This document shows, piece after piece, positions 19,394 through 29,514 of a DNA stretch of 64,000 nucleotides (positions are counted from its first letter, which is position 1; every line of letters starts with the position of its first letter). Position numbers and translations under genes: made by a program. The stretch is from Flavobacteriales bacterium (GTDB taxonomy: Bacteria > Bacteroidota > Bacteroidia > Flavobacteriales_F > PHOS-HE28). The DNA lies in the NCBI GenBank assembly GCA_016703005.1, contig JADJCX010000031.1, positions 62,001-126,000 on the forward strand. The letters run 5' to 3'. Below the pieces are notes generated by a model. The model searched no databases, had not been told where the DNA came from, and was given only the letters and a program-made list of their open reading frames with translations.

Positions 19394-22300
19394 TCAATTG
19401 GCCGATCTGGAAAGGCTGAGCAGGCAGGCTGAACGCTCATCCAAGTCCACGTTATGCACCACCGAGCCGCTATTCGGGAGGTCGGTCACCAGTAGCTGGT
19501 CGACAGAAGTGATGGACAGTGTTTCGGCAAGGATGTGCGCGGCATGTGCCGACACGGCTTGTTCGAAGGCCGCATCCCCGTTACGCTGGATGTGAAGGTC
19601 GATACGGTCGGTTACCGCGAAACCGCTCTCCTTGCGCAGGGTTTGGATGCGGCTGACCAGTTCGCGAGCGAGTCCTTCTTGGAGCAAGGCCTCATTCAAG
19701 GTGATATCCAGTGCGACGGTCACCGGGCCATCGCTGGCCACGCTCAGGCCGGGTACGTTCTCGGCGGTGATCTCCACATCGTCGCGCAACAACTCCACAT
19801 CACCACCCTCCATACTCAGCTTCATGCTGCCTTTCGCTTCCAATTCAGCGATCTGTGCCTGGGAGAAGCCGTTCACCGCAGCAGCCACGTTCTTCATCTG
19901 CTTGCCCATTCGGGCGCCGAGCTTCTTGAAGTCGGGCTTGATCTTCTTGTTGAGTCCTTCTTGCGGATGCTGAGCGCAAGCGATGTGAGTTTCTGTGCGA
20001 GCGCTGTGCGCTGCTCCAGTTCAACATCGATCGCGGAAGCGTTGCTCTTCGGCCATGAGCTCAGATGAACACTGCTGCCCATGAGATCGCGGAACAAACG
20101 ATCACTGAAGAACGGGGCAACGGGCGCGCTGAGCATCGCCACCACCTCGAGGCATCGATGTAGTGTTTGGAATGCCGCGTTCTTATCGTTCCCTTGTTCG
20201 CCCTTCCAGAAACGACGCCGGTTCAGGCGCACGTACCAGTTGCTCAGGTCCTCGACAACGAAATCCTGAACGGCGCGCGCCGCGATGGTGGGTTCGTAGT
20301 CGCCGAACGCGGCATCACATGCTGCAATAAGACTGTTCAATCGCGAGAGGATCCATCGGTCCATCTCGGTGCGTTCGCTCTCTGCAACCTGGGGCGCTTG
20401 CAGGTCGAAACCATCGATGTTCGCATACAATGCGAAGAAGTTATACGTGTTGAAAAGCGCTCGGAAGAACTTGCGTTGCACCTCCGTGATACCCTCGGCA
20501 TCGAACTTCAGATTGTCCCATGGAGAGGCGTTGCTGATCATGTACCAGCGCACGGCATCCGCCCCGAACTCATCGAGCGTCTTGAAGGGATCAACGGCGT
20601 TGCCGAGACGCTTGCTCATCTTCTGTCCGACCTTGTCGAGAACGAGACCATTGCTCACGACGGCTTTGTATGCAACGCTGTCTTGTGTAAGCGTAGCAAT
20701 GGCGTGCAGGGTGTAGAACCATCCGCGCGTTTGGTCCACGCCTTCGGCAATGAACGAGGCGGGGAAGCTATCCTTGAACGCCGCTTTGTTCTCGAACGGA
20801 TAGTGCCACTGCGCATACGGCATGGCACCGCTGTCGAACCACACATCGATGAGGTCGGTCTCGCGTTTCATGGGCTTGCCACTGGGCGATACGAGCACGA
20901 TGTTGTCCACGTAGGGGCGATGGATGTCGATCGTGTCGTAGTTGGTTTCGCTCATGTCGTCCGGCGTGAACGAAGCGTAAGGGTCGCTCTTCATCACACC
21001 GGCCTTCACAGCACGCGCGATCTCTTCTTTCAGTTGTTTCAACGAGCCGATGCAGAGTTCCTCATCGCCATCCTCGGTACGCCAGATCGGTAGCGGGATA
21101 CCCCAATAGCGGCTGCGCGATAAGTTCCAGTCCTGCACGTTTTCCAGCCAGTTGCCGAAGCGGCCGGTGCCAGTGCTCTCGGGTTTCCAGTTGATCGTTT
21201 TGTTGAGCGCGATCAGGCGGTCTTTCTTCGCTGTCGTGCGCACGAACCAACTATCGAGCGGGTAGTAGAGGATGGGCTTGTCGGTGCGCCAGCAGTGCGG
21301 GTAGTTGTGCTCGTACTTCTCCACTTTGAAGGCCCGGCCCATCTCCTTCAGCTTGATACTGAGCTCGACATCGACGCTCTTCTCCGGGGCTTGTCCGGTG
21401 GGGTAGTATTCGTTCTTCACATACTTGCCGGCGTACTCACCCATCTCGTGGGTGAAGCGGCCCTGGAGATCAACGAGCGTGAGCGTGCCGATACCGTGCT
21501 GGCGCGCAACGCGCATGTCGTCCGCACCAAAGCTCGGTGCCGTGTGTACGACACCTGTTCCATCTTCCGTGGTAACGAAATCACCACCGATCACCTTGAA
21601 CGCATCGCCGCCTTCGGGTTGTGCGTAGGGGAGGAGTTGCTCGTAACGGATCCCCTCGAGCTGGTGGCCATAGAATCCGCCGCCGACTTTCCACGGAATG
21701 TTCTTGCCATCCTTCTTGTACTCGTCGAACGAGGCGTTCTCGTTCTTCTCGTTGAAATAGGCGCTCAATCGTGACTTCGCCAAGACCATGGTTTGCGGCT
21801 CGTGCGTATACGGGTTGAACGACTTCACCCGCACATACTCCAGCTTTGGGCCGATGGTGAGCGCGCAGTTGCTGGGCAATGTCCACGGCGTGGTTGTCCA
21901 AGCGAGGATGAAGACATCACCGAAAGCATCCTTGAACAAAAACTCCGAAGCGTGGTCTTTGTTCACCTTGAACATGGCTACCACGCTGGTGTCCTTCACC
22001 GGCTTATACGTGCCCGGTTGGTTCAGCTCGTGCGAAGAGAGTCCTGTGCCCGCAGCGGGTGAATAGGGCTGGATCGTGTAGCCCTTGTAGAGCAGGTCAT
22101 CGTCGTAGAGCTTCTTCAGCAAGTGCCAAACACTCTCGATGTACTTGGTGTGGTACGTGACATACGGCTTCTCCAGATCCAGCCAGAAGCCGATGCGCCG
22201 CGTCATGTCGTTCCACACATCGGTGTAGCGCATCACGGCTTTCTTGCACGCCGCGTTGTAGTCCTCGATGCTGATCTTCTTGCCGATGTCCTCCTTGGTG

Positions 22301-22612
22301 ATGCCGAGCTCCTTCTCCACCACCGAGCTCGATCGGCAGACCATGGGTATCCCATCCGGCCTTGCGATCAACACGATGCCCTTTCTGGGTTTGATACCGG
22401 CAGAAGATGTCCTTGATGGCCCGTGCCATCACATGGTGGATGCCGGGTAGCCCGTTGGCGCTGGGGGGCCCCTCATAGAACACAAAGGGCGGCGCATCCT
22501 TGCGCAGCTCGAGACTCTTGCCGAAGGTGTTCTCCGCATCCCAAATGGCCAGAATATCCGCCGCGACTTTTGGTAGGTCGAGTTCGTCGTACTGTGGGAA
22601 ACGCTTGTCCAT
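19394..22612 (-). CDS. ileS: isoleucyl-tRNA synthetase, two frameshifts
   Basis: Charges tRNA-Ile with isoleucine. The chain is about 1,072 residues, normal for the long Bacteroidota type. The start is MDKRFPQYDELDLPKVA. Motifs are the HIGH-type PPSANGLPGIHHVMAR, GWDTHGLPIEL, YTIQPYSPAAGTGLSSHELNQ, editing-domain TTPWTLPSNCALTIGP and KMSKS-type GQKMSKRLGNAVDP. A C-terminal anticodon and editing-support region follows. Frames shift near 22330 (GLPIEL/VVEKELG) and near 19965 (LSIRKK/GLNKKIKP), the second explained by one lost G in a GGG run. The gene should be essential, so the breaks are probably sequencing errors. Confidence 0.95.
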
Positions 22613-22798
22613 CGCGGGCTTGGCAAAAAGGTCGGCGAAGATAGCCGGGGTGCCGAAGCTGTTAAACCAGCGAACGCCGTTGCGGACACGATGACCTTGA
22701 ACCAAGGACAAGGGCGCCGTTGAACGCCTTGCCCCACCATCCATCAAACCATTCGCAACGGATCGTCCCTACTTTCATCCCACCAAAACCTTGTTGTC

Positions 22799-23742
22799 AT
22801 GAAAAGAACCTTACTCCTTCTCACCTCTGTATCGCTTATCACTGCAGTCTCGGCGCAGAATGTGCTGATCACAGAGAACTTCGATAGCTACGCCGATGGG
22901 GCGGCGATTTCCGTGTCGGACCCGGTTAACTGGGCAATATGGTTGCCGGGGGTGCTGACCAAGTCGTCTCCACCGCCCAAGCTCATTCAGGCGCAAACAG
23001 TATGGGCTGCGTTTCCACTGTCGCTGCTGGCGGCCCCGGCGATCTGCTCCTCCTCCTCGGAGACCAAACCGTTGGCAGCTACATCTTGTCCTGGTGGATG
23101 TACATCCCAACGGGCAAGGGTGGATACTTCAACATTCAGCACACCGAGGATGTTACTACGCCATCCTTCGCTGCTGAGGTGATCTTCGCTGATGGTGGCA
23201 CGATCGGAGGAATGGCGAACAACGTTGCCATAGCGGGCACCTATGCTCAGGACACTTGGTTCCAAGTCAACTTGTTCATTGATCTGGACAATGTGACCGC
23301 ATCGTTCCTCATTGACCTGACGCCTGTCGCAACGTGGCCGTTCAACACCGAAACGGATGGCGCTGTTGGGCCGAACCAGTTGGGCGCTATCGACTTCTAT
23401 TCCTACGGTGGCGGTGCGCCAACGCTTGGGGAGTTCTATATCGACGATGTTTCCTACATCCATTTGTCGACCATCGGGGTGGAGGAGACCGCCCGCGCCG
23501 AGTCGTTCAGCGTTTATCCTGTTCCATCCAGCAACTCACTGACGATCGCCAACAATGGCTCCAATGCGGCAGCGCAATGGCGCCTGCTGGACATGAGCGG
23601 TCGCGAGGTGATGACTTCCGCCGCGTTGGTGATGCCCGGCAGCCAGACCGTAGCTGACATTTCCGACTTGGCTACAGGCACCTACACCATGGAGCTGACC
23701 CATGGCGGCATGCGCGAGCGGCACGCCGTGGTGCGGAACTAA
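22799..23742 (+). CDS. T9SS-sorted secreted protein, frameshift
   Basis: About 314 residues: a signal peptide (MKRTLLLLTSVSLITAVSAQ), a lectin or MAM-like beta-sandwich (NFDSYADGAAISVSDPVNW, SYILSWWMYIPTGKGGYF, YIDDVSYIHL), then a type-A T9SS sorting domain. That domain reads SFSVYPVPSSNSLTIAN, WRLLDMSGREVM and LATGTYTMELTHGG, ending in RN. The frame shifts at the GGGGG run near 22950 (NWAIW.. to ..GGADQVVST). The beta-sandwich suggests carbohydrate or surface binding (inference). A strong terminator follows. Confidence 0.8.
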
Positions 23743-23760
23743 GGCGTCTTCCTTCATCTG

Positions 23761-23790
23761 AACCCCCTCAGCCGCATGGCTGAGGGGGTT
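23761..23790. terminator. strong hairpin terminator
   Basis: AACCCCCTCAGCC (23761-23773), loop gcat, GGCTGAGGGGGTT (23778-23790): a perfect 13-bp stem 18 bp after the T9SS gene stop. It is symmetrical and could work on both strands, but no long T-run follows. Confidence 0.8.
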
Positions 23791-24001
23791 CTGTGCTCAA
23801 TAGCGGTTGATGGCCCGGTGCATTACTGCTGGGCGTCCAAGCCGCGGGTACTTCGTTGCCGCTGATCTTTGTTAACGCAGCAATAATCCGGGTCCAGTGC
23901 GGTTCGATCTTTGGTAACGAAAAGAAAGCGGTTCTCGACTTCGCTCGAACGGACAGCGAGATCAACAGAACCAAGGACGTTCTTGTTTTAGCGGATCGTC
24001 C

Positions 24002-24084
24002 ATGGGGAGGGCCGGTTGCAGGAATCAGGGACCTGCAAGGATCATCGTCTCATAGGGTTAGGTAAACCGAGCCCTCCCCTCCAT
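24002..24084. other. possible structured RNA element in an intergenic gap
   Basis: The 366-bp gap 23743-24108 has no gene. Besides the terminator it holds two nested stems. The outer stem pairs ATGGGGAGGGC (from 24002) with GCCCTCCCCTCCAT (24071-24084). The inner stem pairs TTGCAGG (24016-24022) with CCTGCAA (24032-24038). A direct repeat GATCTTTG[T/G]TAACG occurs twice near 23866 and 23908. It lies downstream of the kinase gene stop (minus strand). No known RNA family was recognised. Confidence 0.3.
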
Positions 24085-24108
24085 CCGCCTGCTGAGACCA
24101 AGTCTTCA

Positions 24109-26775
24109 TTACGTTTTGGTGCGGGCCCTACGCCGCAACCATTCGGCAGTTGCCACTTGCGAACGTACTTGACCGGCACCGCGCGCTCGTTTGCGATACG
24201 GATTCGTCTGCGCCTCGTCGATAACCCTGGCCTTTACGTTATCGCTCCATTGCAGTTCAAGGAGGTCGCCCATTTCTTTCTGTAGCGCGGGATCGATGAG
24301 AGGGAATGCGGCTTCGATGCGACGATCCATATTGCGCTCCATCAAATCGGCGCTGGACAAATACATCAGCGGGTTGCCACCATTGTGGAACACGTAGGCG
24401 CGCGTGTGCTCCAGGAACCTATCCACAATGCTGATGGCCGTGATGTTCTCGCTCAGTCCGGGCACGCCCGGCACCAAGCAGCAAATGCCGCGCACAATGA
24501 TGCGGATGCTTACACCAGCGCGACCGGCGTGGTACAACTTGCTGATCAGCGACTTGTCCTCGAGGCTGTTCAGTTTCAGGAGAATGGACGCTTGCTGACC
24601 CCGTCGTGCGCGGATCGCTTCAGCATCTATCAATGCTTCTATGGCAGGCCTCAGCCGGTCGGGCGCCAGCAACAGGTGCCGGGGTTTGATCGTGACTTTC
24701 CGGTCGGCAAGGTGCCGGAACACGGCGGCCACATCAGCGGTGATGCTGGGGCGCGTGGTAAGCAGTGCACTGTCGGCATAGATGCGGGCGGTGCGCTCGT
24801 TGAAATTACCGGTGCCCAGATAGGCGTATCGTTTCCGTGCACCTTGTTCGCGCCGCTCGATGAGCAGGAGCTTACTGTGCACCTTCAAGTGCTCATAGCT
24901 GTACAGTACGGTAGCCCCGGCAGCTTCCAGTGTTTCGCCCCAAAACAAATTACTGCGCTCATCGAAGCGCGCTTGTACTTCGACAAAGGCCGTCACTTGC
25001 TTACCGCGCTTCAAAGCTTCCAATAATGCCCTGCACACCTCGCTCTCCTTGGCCACACGGTAAAGCGTGATGAAGATCCGGGTAACGGCCGGGTCCCGCG
25101 CCGCGCGATGCAGCCAATCGGTGATCACGCTGAAGTCGTGGTACGGGAAGTGAAGAAGAAGATCGGCCTTTCGAACAGCCGGAAAGAGGTTCGGGCTTTT
25201 GCTCAGTGCGGGGTGCCGCACCGCCCGGACCGCCTCATCCTTCAAGTTTCGCCGTCCCACGGACGGCATGCTCAGCAAGTCGCTGAAATGATGGTACCGC
25301 CCGCCGGGTACCAGGTCGGCGCGCTTCAGCTTCAGGGTTGTGGAAAGAGCGCGCACCATGCCCGTTGGCATCTCATTGTCGTAGAGGAACCGGGCGGGCA
25401 CTCCCGTGCTCCGTTTCTTCAGGCTCCTGCGCACCTTATCCACCACCGAGTCCGCGAACTCCTCATCCAAATAGAGGTCCGCATCCCGGGACAGTTTGAT
25501 GCTGTGGCAAGACAGCACGTGCTGGCCCGGGAACACATGATGGAGGTTCAGGCGGATCACGTCGTCGAGGAACATCAAGTGTGTGCGACCGCGGCCGGCC
25601 GGTACTTCCAAGAAGCGCCCTAGCCTGTCGCTCGGCACGTTCGCGAGCACCATGCGATCCTTACCCCTATGCTTGATCCTGCAGGCCATGTACAGCTTCC
25701 GATCCTCGATGAACTGGGCGTTGACGGAACGGATCGCGGCCGTGTGGATGAGCGGTGCGACATGCGCCAAGAACCAGCGTTCCACGAAAGCGTGCTGATC
25801 CTTGTTAAGCGAACCTTCTCCGAGGAAGCGAATTCCGGCGCGGGCCAGCGCGGGCAGCAGCGTGCGCCTCCAGAGCAGGCCGAAGCGGCGCTGTTGTGCC
25901 AACGCCTTCCGGTTGATGCGTTCCACCCGTTTCGCGGCGGGCGCTTCCAAGGCGCTGCGCTCGCCCTTTTTCAATTTCGACAGGCTGCGCAAGCCGGCCA
26001 CGCGCACCCGGTAGAACTCGTCGAGGTTGCTGCTGAAGATGCCGAGGAACTTCACGCGCTCCAACAACGGCACGCGGGGATCCTGCGCCTCTTGGAGCAC
26101 ACGCTCGTTAAAGGCCAGCCAACTGATATCGCGGTCCACGAAGCGCTCGACCACACGACCGATGACCGGTGCGGTCTCCGGGGCGATCAACCGCTGCCTG
26201 AGCTCCTTCAGATTGACCGCTTTCTGGGGGCCGTAGCGTTTGATCGCATACGCCGTGTGGAAGCGGTGGTTCTGCAGATAAGCGATGTTCGTTTTCAGCC
26301 AAGCCTTTGCGCCTTGGTGCTTCAGTTGCAGATGTGAAAGCTCATCGCGCAATCGTTCGCTCTTCTCCAGAAAATCAGGTTGCCCGGCCTTCGATTGATC
26401 GGCATCGCGGAGGACCTGCTGCAGCAACCCCCTCGGCTCCGCAACCGCACGGGTCGCCATGATCAACGCACGAACGCGCAATTGATCGGATGTCGACACG
26501 CCGTACTTTTTCAGAAAGGCAAGCGCAAGACGCGCACTTTCTTTTTCATGACCCTTCCGCTTCAGGGCGTAGCCCGCATCATGGAACAGCCCCGCCAATT
26601 CGAGCAGCAACAATTCATGCGGACCGACCCCGCTGGCACGCCCAATGGCAAGCGCGGTGCGTGTTACGGAGAGCGTATGATCCAGATCGTGGAAGACCAG
26701 ATAGGAAGGCATCCGCTCGGCGAACCAACGACGCACATGAAGTCGTGCCTTCTGGATCAATGCCTCGTTCACCAT
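24109..26775 (-). CDS. ppk1: polyphosphate kinase 1 fused to an N-terminal HD domain
   Basis: PPK1 makes polyphosphate from ATP and works in reverse. From about residue 212 the chain is a full PPK1: FVDRDISWLAFNERVLQEA, IFSSNLDEFYRVRVAGL, then HLKVHSKLLLI (phospho-His region), YLGTGNFNERTARIYAD and MYLSSADLMERNMDRR. The first 200 residues are a separate HD-type metal phosphohydrolase: FHDLDHTLS (His 29, His 33), AGLFHDAGY (His 65, Asp 66), GHEKES and VLRDADQS (Asp 124, Asp 126). All metal ligands look intact, so the domain may be active. Total is 888 residues against about 690 for ordinary PPK1. The gene is divergent from the SiaB-like gene, suggesting linked signalling. Confidence 0.92.
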   Translation of the reverse strand: MVNEALIQKARLHVRRWFAERMPSYLVFHDLDHTLSVTRTALAIGRASGVGPHELLLLELAGLFHDAGYALKRKGHEKESARLALAFLKKYGVSTSDQLRVRALIMATRAVAEPRGLLQQVLRDADQSKAGQPDFLEKSERLRDELSHLQLKHQGAKAWLKTNIAYLQNHRFHTAYAIKRYGPQKAVNLKELRQRLIAPETAPVIGRVVERFVDRDISWLAFNERVLQEAQDPRVPLLERVKFLGIFSSNLDEFYRVRVAGLRSLSKLKKGERSALEAPAAKRVERINRKALAQQRRFGLLWRRTLLPALARAGIRFLGEGSLNKDQHAFVERWFLAHVAPLIHTAAIRSVNAQFIEDRKLYMACRIKHRGKDRMVLANVPSDRLGRFLEVPAGRGRTHLMFLDDVIRLNLHHVFPGQHVLSCHSIKLSRDADLYLDEEFADSVVDKVRRSLKKRSTGVPARFLYDNEMPTGMVRALSTTLKLKRADLVPGGRYHHFSDLLSMPSVGRRNLKDEAVRAVRHPALSKSPNLFPAVRKADLLLHFPYHDFSVITDWLHRAARDPAVTRIFITLYRVAKESEVCRALLEALKRGKQVTAFVEVQARFDERSNLFWGETLEAAGATVLYSYEHLKVHSKLLLIERREQGARKRYAYLGTGNFNERTARIYADSALLTTRPSITADVAAVFRHLADRKVTIKPRHLLLAPDRLRPAIEALIDAEAIRARRGQQASILLKLNSLEDKSLISKLYHAGRAGVSIRIIVRGICCLVPGVPGLSENITAISIVDRFLEHTRAYVFHNGGNPLMYLSSADLMERNMDRRIEAAFPLIDPALQKEMGDLLELQWSDNVKARVIDEAQTNPYRKRARGAGQVRSQVATAEWLRRRARTKT

Positions 26776-26838
26776 GCCGGTCGCCTAATGTATCGGGCAC
26801 ATGTAAAGTGATCGACCAACGAGCTGTGCGGCCCCGGA

Positions 26839-26846
26839 TATATTTG
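26839..26846 (+). promoter_or_regulatory. Bacteroidota-type -7 promoter box TATATTTG
   Basis: TATATTTG fits the TAnnTTTG consensus exactly and lies 14 bp before the ATG of the SiaB-like gene. No TTTG box is seen about 19 bp further upstream. Confidence 0.45.
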
Positions 26847-26860
26847 GCCGTACCGAGGGA

Positions 26861-27928
26861 ATGCAGATCAATACGGCCCATACGTTGTACGAGGCCTTCG
26901 GGAACGATCGCTGTGCATTCATCCATGCCGGTCGTTTCCGCGACGAGCACTCCGCCGATCTCATCGCCCTGAGCGAAGCCGCGGCTGAGCTGACCAAAGC
27001 CGCTCGCGATGTCCGGAACCGGCTTGCGTTCGTCATGGTGGAAGCCTACCAGAATGTTATCCGGCATGGTGTTCCGGCGGTCAAAAGCACGGCCGCCGAC
27101 CGGTCGTTCATGCTGATGCGCGGAGGGGATGAAGGTTTCACGGTAGCCACCACGAATGCCATGCGCAACGAGGACGAAGCGCGCGTGATGCAGATCATGG
27201 GCGATCTGCACGGCCGCAGCAAGGGACAGTTGAAGGAACTCTTTCTGGAGCGGCTGCAGGGGAACAAAGTGAGCGATCGAGGAGGCGCCGGGCTCGGCCT
27301 GATCGAAATGGCGCGGCGCAGCGGACGCGACCTGATGCACAGCGTGGTGCGGCAGGACGACCTGTCCAGCCTGTTCAATTTGCAGGTTAGCGTACTTCCG
27401 ACCGGTGCCGTGGGCGTGCGCGAAATGGAAGAGGCTACCGATGGGCTGCACCGCACGGTCCTTGACCAAGGAGTGGTGCTCGCGTACAAAGGCACGTTGT
27501 TGCCGACCATTGTCCAAGCCTTGGTACGTATGGTAGAGAAGGGGGTGGACGATCGGCCCGAAAAGGCCAGCGCCCTTTCACGAGCGCTGTTAACGGCCAG
27601 CGAACTGATCTATGAGTTGCGTGGTCCCGAAGAGGAAAAGTGCATAGTGGCGATCGGGTCGAACGGAACCGGGGGTCAACTCGCCATCGGGATGCTCATG
27701 TCACCTGACCAAGCCAGGGAACTTTCCGCATCGGTGGACCGCAAGAATGCGATGAGCCCCATGGAACGATCGCGCAAGTACCGTGAAGGGCTTTTGGCCA
27801 AAGCCAACGGCCAACCCGCTCCTGGCTTGGGCCTCTTGGATTTATTGCGCTCGGGTGGCGGGGTGGTGCAGTGCGCCGAGCAGGAGATGGTCCAGGGCAG
27901 TTTCGTGACGCTGATGATCCACATTTGA
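26861..27928 (+). CDS. SiaB-like (DUF6272) protein kinase, two-domain
   Basis: A 355-residue cytoplasmic protein. The N-terminal half shows the GHKL-like N-box LAFVMVEAYQNVIRHG and a glycine-rich lid SDRGGAGLGLIEMARRSG. This matches the SiaB family, kinases of anti-sigma antagonist-type partners in Pseudomonas-like switches. The C-terminal half (about 190-355) repeats the plan with SRALLTASELIYELRG and no clear G-box, so it may be an inactive copy. No SiaC-like STAS partner is adjacent. It is divergent from ppk1 and lies 105 bp before nuoA on the same strand. Confidence 0.7.
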   Translation: MQINTAHTLYEAFGNDRCAFIHAGRFRDEHSADLIALSEAAAELTKAARDVRNRLAFVMVEAYQNVIRHGVPAVKSTAADRSFMLMRGGDEGFTVATTNAMRNEDEARVMQIMGDLHGRSKGQLKELFLERLQGNKVSDRGGAGLGLIEMARRSGRDLMHSVVRQDDLSSLFNLQVSVLPTGAVGVREMEEATDGLHRTVLDQGVVLAYKGTLLPTIVQALVRMVEKGVDDRPEKASALSRALLTASELIYELRGPEEEKCIVAIGSNGTGGQLAIGMLMSPDQARELSASVDRKNAMSPMERSRKYREGLLAKANGQPAPGLGLLDLLRSGGGVVQCAEQEMVQGSFVTLMIHI

Positions 27929-28033
27929 TCCACCGCTGTCCGATTTTACCCGGTCGGCGGTCAACGGATGGAGGCGGTCACTGTTCGGGGCTGTTGCTGG
28001 ATCGCCTTTCTTAGCGGCGCCGAAACCGGACCC

Positions 28034-28399
28034 ATGGATTCCCCACAGGACTACATACCTATAGCGATCCAAACGATCATTGCTTTGGGCTTCGTGGGCG
28101 CTGGGCTCGGGGCTGCGGCATGGCTCGGCCCCAAGCGCGCGGGCAAAGTGAAGGATGAGAACTTCGAGTGCGGCATCGAACAATATGGTAATGCACGCTC
28201 GCCGTTCAGCGTGAAGTATTTCCTGATCGCCATCCTGTTCGTGCTCTTCGATGTGGAAGTGATCTTCCTCTATCCGTGGGCGGTGAACTTCAAGACGCTC
28301 GGGTTGCCGGGACTGGTCGAAATGTTCCTGTTCATCGGCTTTGTGCTGGCGGGTTTCTATTACGTGATCAAGAAGGGGGCATTGAAATGGGACTCATAA
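28034..28399 (+). CDS. nuoA: NADH-quinone oxidoreductase subunit A
   Basis: A 121-residue membrane subunit of complex I with three transmembrane helices. The family loop KVKDENFECGIEQYGNARSPF and helix FSVKYFLIAILFVLFDVEV (conserved acidic residues) are clear. The start MDSPQDYIP at 28034 is chosen, because upstream residues are not conserved in the family. It is the first gene of the complex I cluster and overlaps nuoB by 13 bp, which implies translational coupling. Confidence 0.95.
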   Translation: MDSPQDYIPIAIQTIIALGFVGAGLGAAAWLGPKRAGKVKDENFECGIEQYGNARSPFSVKYFLIAILFVLFDVEVIFLYPWAVNFKTLGLPGLVEMFLFIGFVLAGFYYVIKKGALKWDS

Positions 28400-29001
28400 A
28401 AGATCCGCATGGCCGAGAGTTTTCCCGGCCCGACAACCAGCTTGCGACCCGTCCGGAACTGGGCAAGCCCACCATTGTGCGCGCACCAGACGGGCACGAA
28501 GGCGCTGGCTTCTTCGCCACCAAGTTGGCGGACGCGGTAGGGCTCGCGCGCCAGAACAGTCTTTGGCCGCTGCCCTTCGCCACCAGTTGTTGTGGCATCG
28601 AGTTCATGGCCACCATGGCCAGCAACTACGATGTCGCGCGCTTCGGCATGGAACGCCTCAGTTTCAGTCCGCGCCAAAGCGACCTGTTGATGGTAATGGG
28701 CACCATTGCCAAGAAGATGGCTCCTGTGCTGCGCGATGTGTACACCCAAATGGCCGAGCCCAAGTGGGTGCTGAGCATGGGTGCCTGCGCCAGCAGCGGT
28801 GGCATCTTTGATACGTACAGCGTGCTGCAGGGCATCGATCGCATCATTCCCGTCGATGTGTACATCCCCGGCTGCCCACCGCGTCCGGAACAGGTGATCG
28901 ACGGTATACTGAAGATCCAAGCGCTTGTTGGAGAGGAGAGCCTGCGCCGCCGCTACAGCAAGGAATACGAGCACCTGCTCAAGACCTATAAGATCGACTG
29001 A
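28387..29001 (+). CDS. nuoB: NADH-quinone oxidoreductase subunit B
   Basis: A 204-residue peripheral-arm subunit carrying cluster N2, the last Fe-S centre before quinone. Ligands are seen in ATSCCGIEFMATM (adjacent Cys pair), SMGACASSGGIF and YIPGCPPRPEQVIDG. The start ATG at 28387 lies inside the nuoA 3' end. An upstream in-frame ATG would add a non-family N-terminus. The first 40 residues are a little longer than in E. coli, as in other Bacteroidota. nuoC follows after 3 bp. Confidence 0.97.
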   Translation: MGLIKDPHGREFSRPDNQLATRPELGKPTIVRAPDGHEGAGFFATKLADAVGLARQNSLWPLPFATSCCGIEFMATMASNYDVARFGMERLSFSPRQSDLLMVMGTIAKKMAPVLRDVYTQMAEPKWVLSMGACASSGGIFDTYSVLQGIDRIIPVDVYIPGCPPRPEQVIDGILKIQALVGEESLRRRYSKEYEHLLKTYKID

Positions 29002-29004
29002 CGC

Positions 29005-29514
29005 GTGCCCGCCTTCGTTGTAAAAGCCGATCGTGATCAACTGGTGATCGACCAGCTCACCGCCGCGTTCGGTGCCGACATCCTATCGCATGAGCGCATT
29101 GCCGACATGTTGGTGATCAACACCACCAAGAATGTCCTTCACCAAGTAGCGCAGCACTGCAAAGAGCAGCTCGACTTCAATTTCCTTACGACAATGTGTG
29201 GCATGCACTACTCGGAGCGCGATACGCTCGGACTGGTGATGCACTTGCAAAGCATGCGCAAGGGCCACCGCATCCGACTGAAAGCCGAAGTGCCGCTCAA
29301 GGAACCCGTCTTCCCGACGTTCACTGATCTGTGGGATACGGCGAATTGGATGGAGCGCGAAGCGTGGGATTTCTTCGGCATCCAATTCACCGGGCACCCG
29401 AATTTGAAACGCATTCTCAACATGGAAGACTTCCCGGCCTTCCCATTGCGCAAGGATTACCCGCTGGAGGACCCCACGCGCGAAGACAAAGACGATAGCA
29501 TGTTCGGCCGATGA
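29005..29514 (+). CDS. nuoC: NADH-quinone oxidoreductase subunit C
   Basis: A 169-residue 30-kDa subunit of the peripheral arm. It carries the signature EREAWDFFGIQFTGHPNLKR and the end FPLRKDYPLEDPTR. The start is GTG at 29005, three bases after the nuoB stop. No ATG is available nearby that keeps the N-terminus. Its last codons overlap nuoD in the ATGA arrangement. It is separate from nuoD, unlike the E. coli fusion. Confidence 0.95.
   Translation: MPAFVVKADRDQLVIDQLTAAFGADILSHERIADMLVINTTKNVLHQVAQHCKEQLDFNFLTTMCGMHYSERDTLGLVMHLQSMRKGHRIRLKAEVPLKEPVFPTFTDLWDTANWMEREAWDFFGIQFTGHPNLKRILNMEDFPAFPLRKDYPLEDPTREDKDDSMFGR

Noticed and set aside
23763..23800. rho-independent terminator with T-run after the T9SS gene
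   Set aside because: The hairpin is real and kept as a terminator, but there is no T-run after it, so the intrinsic mechanism is not claimed.
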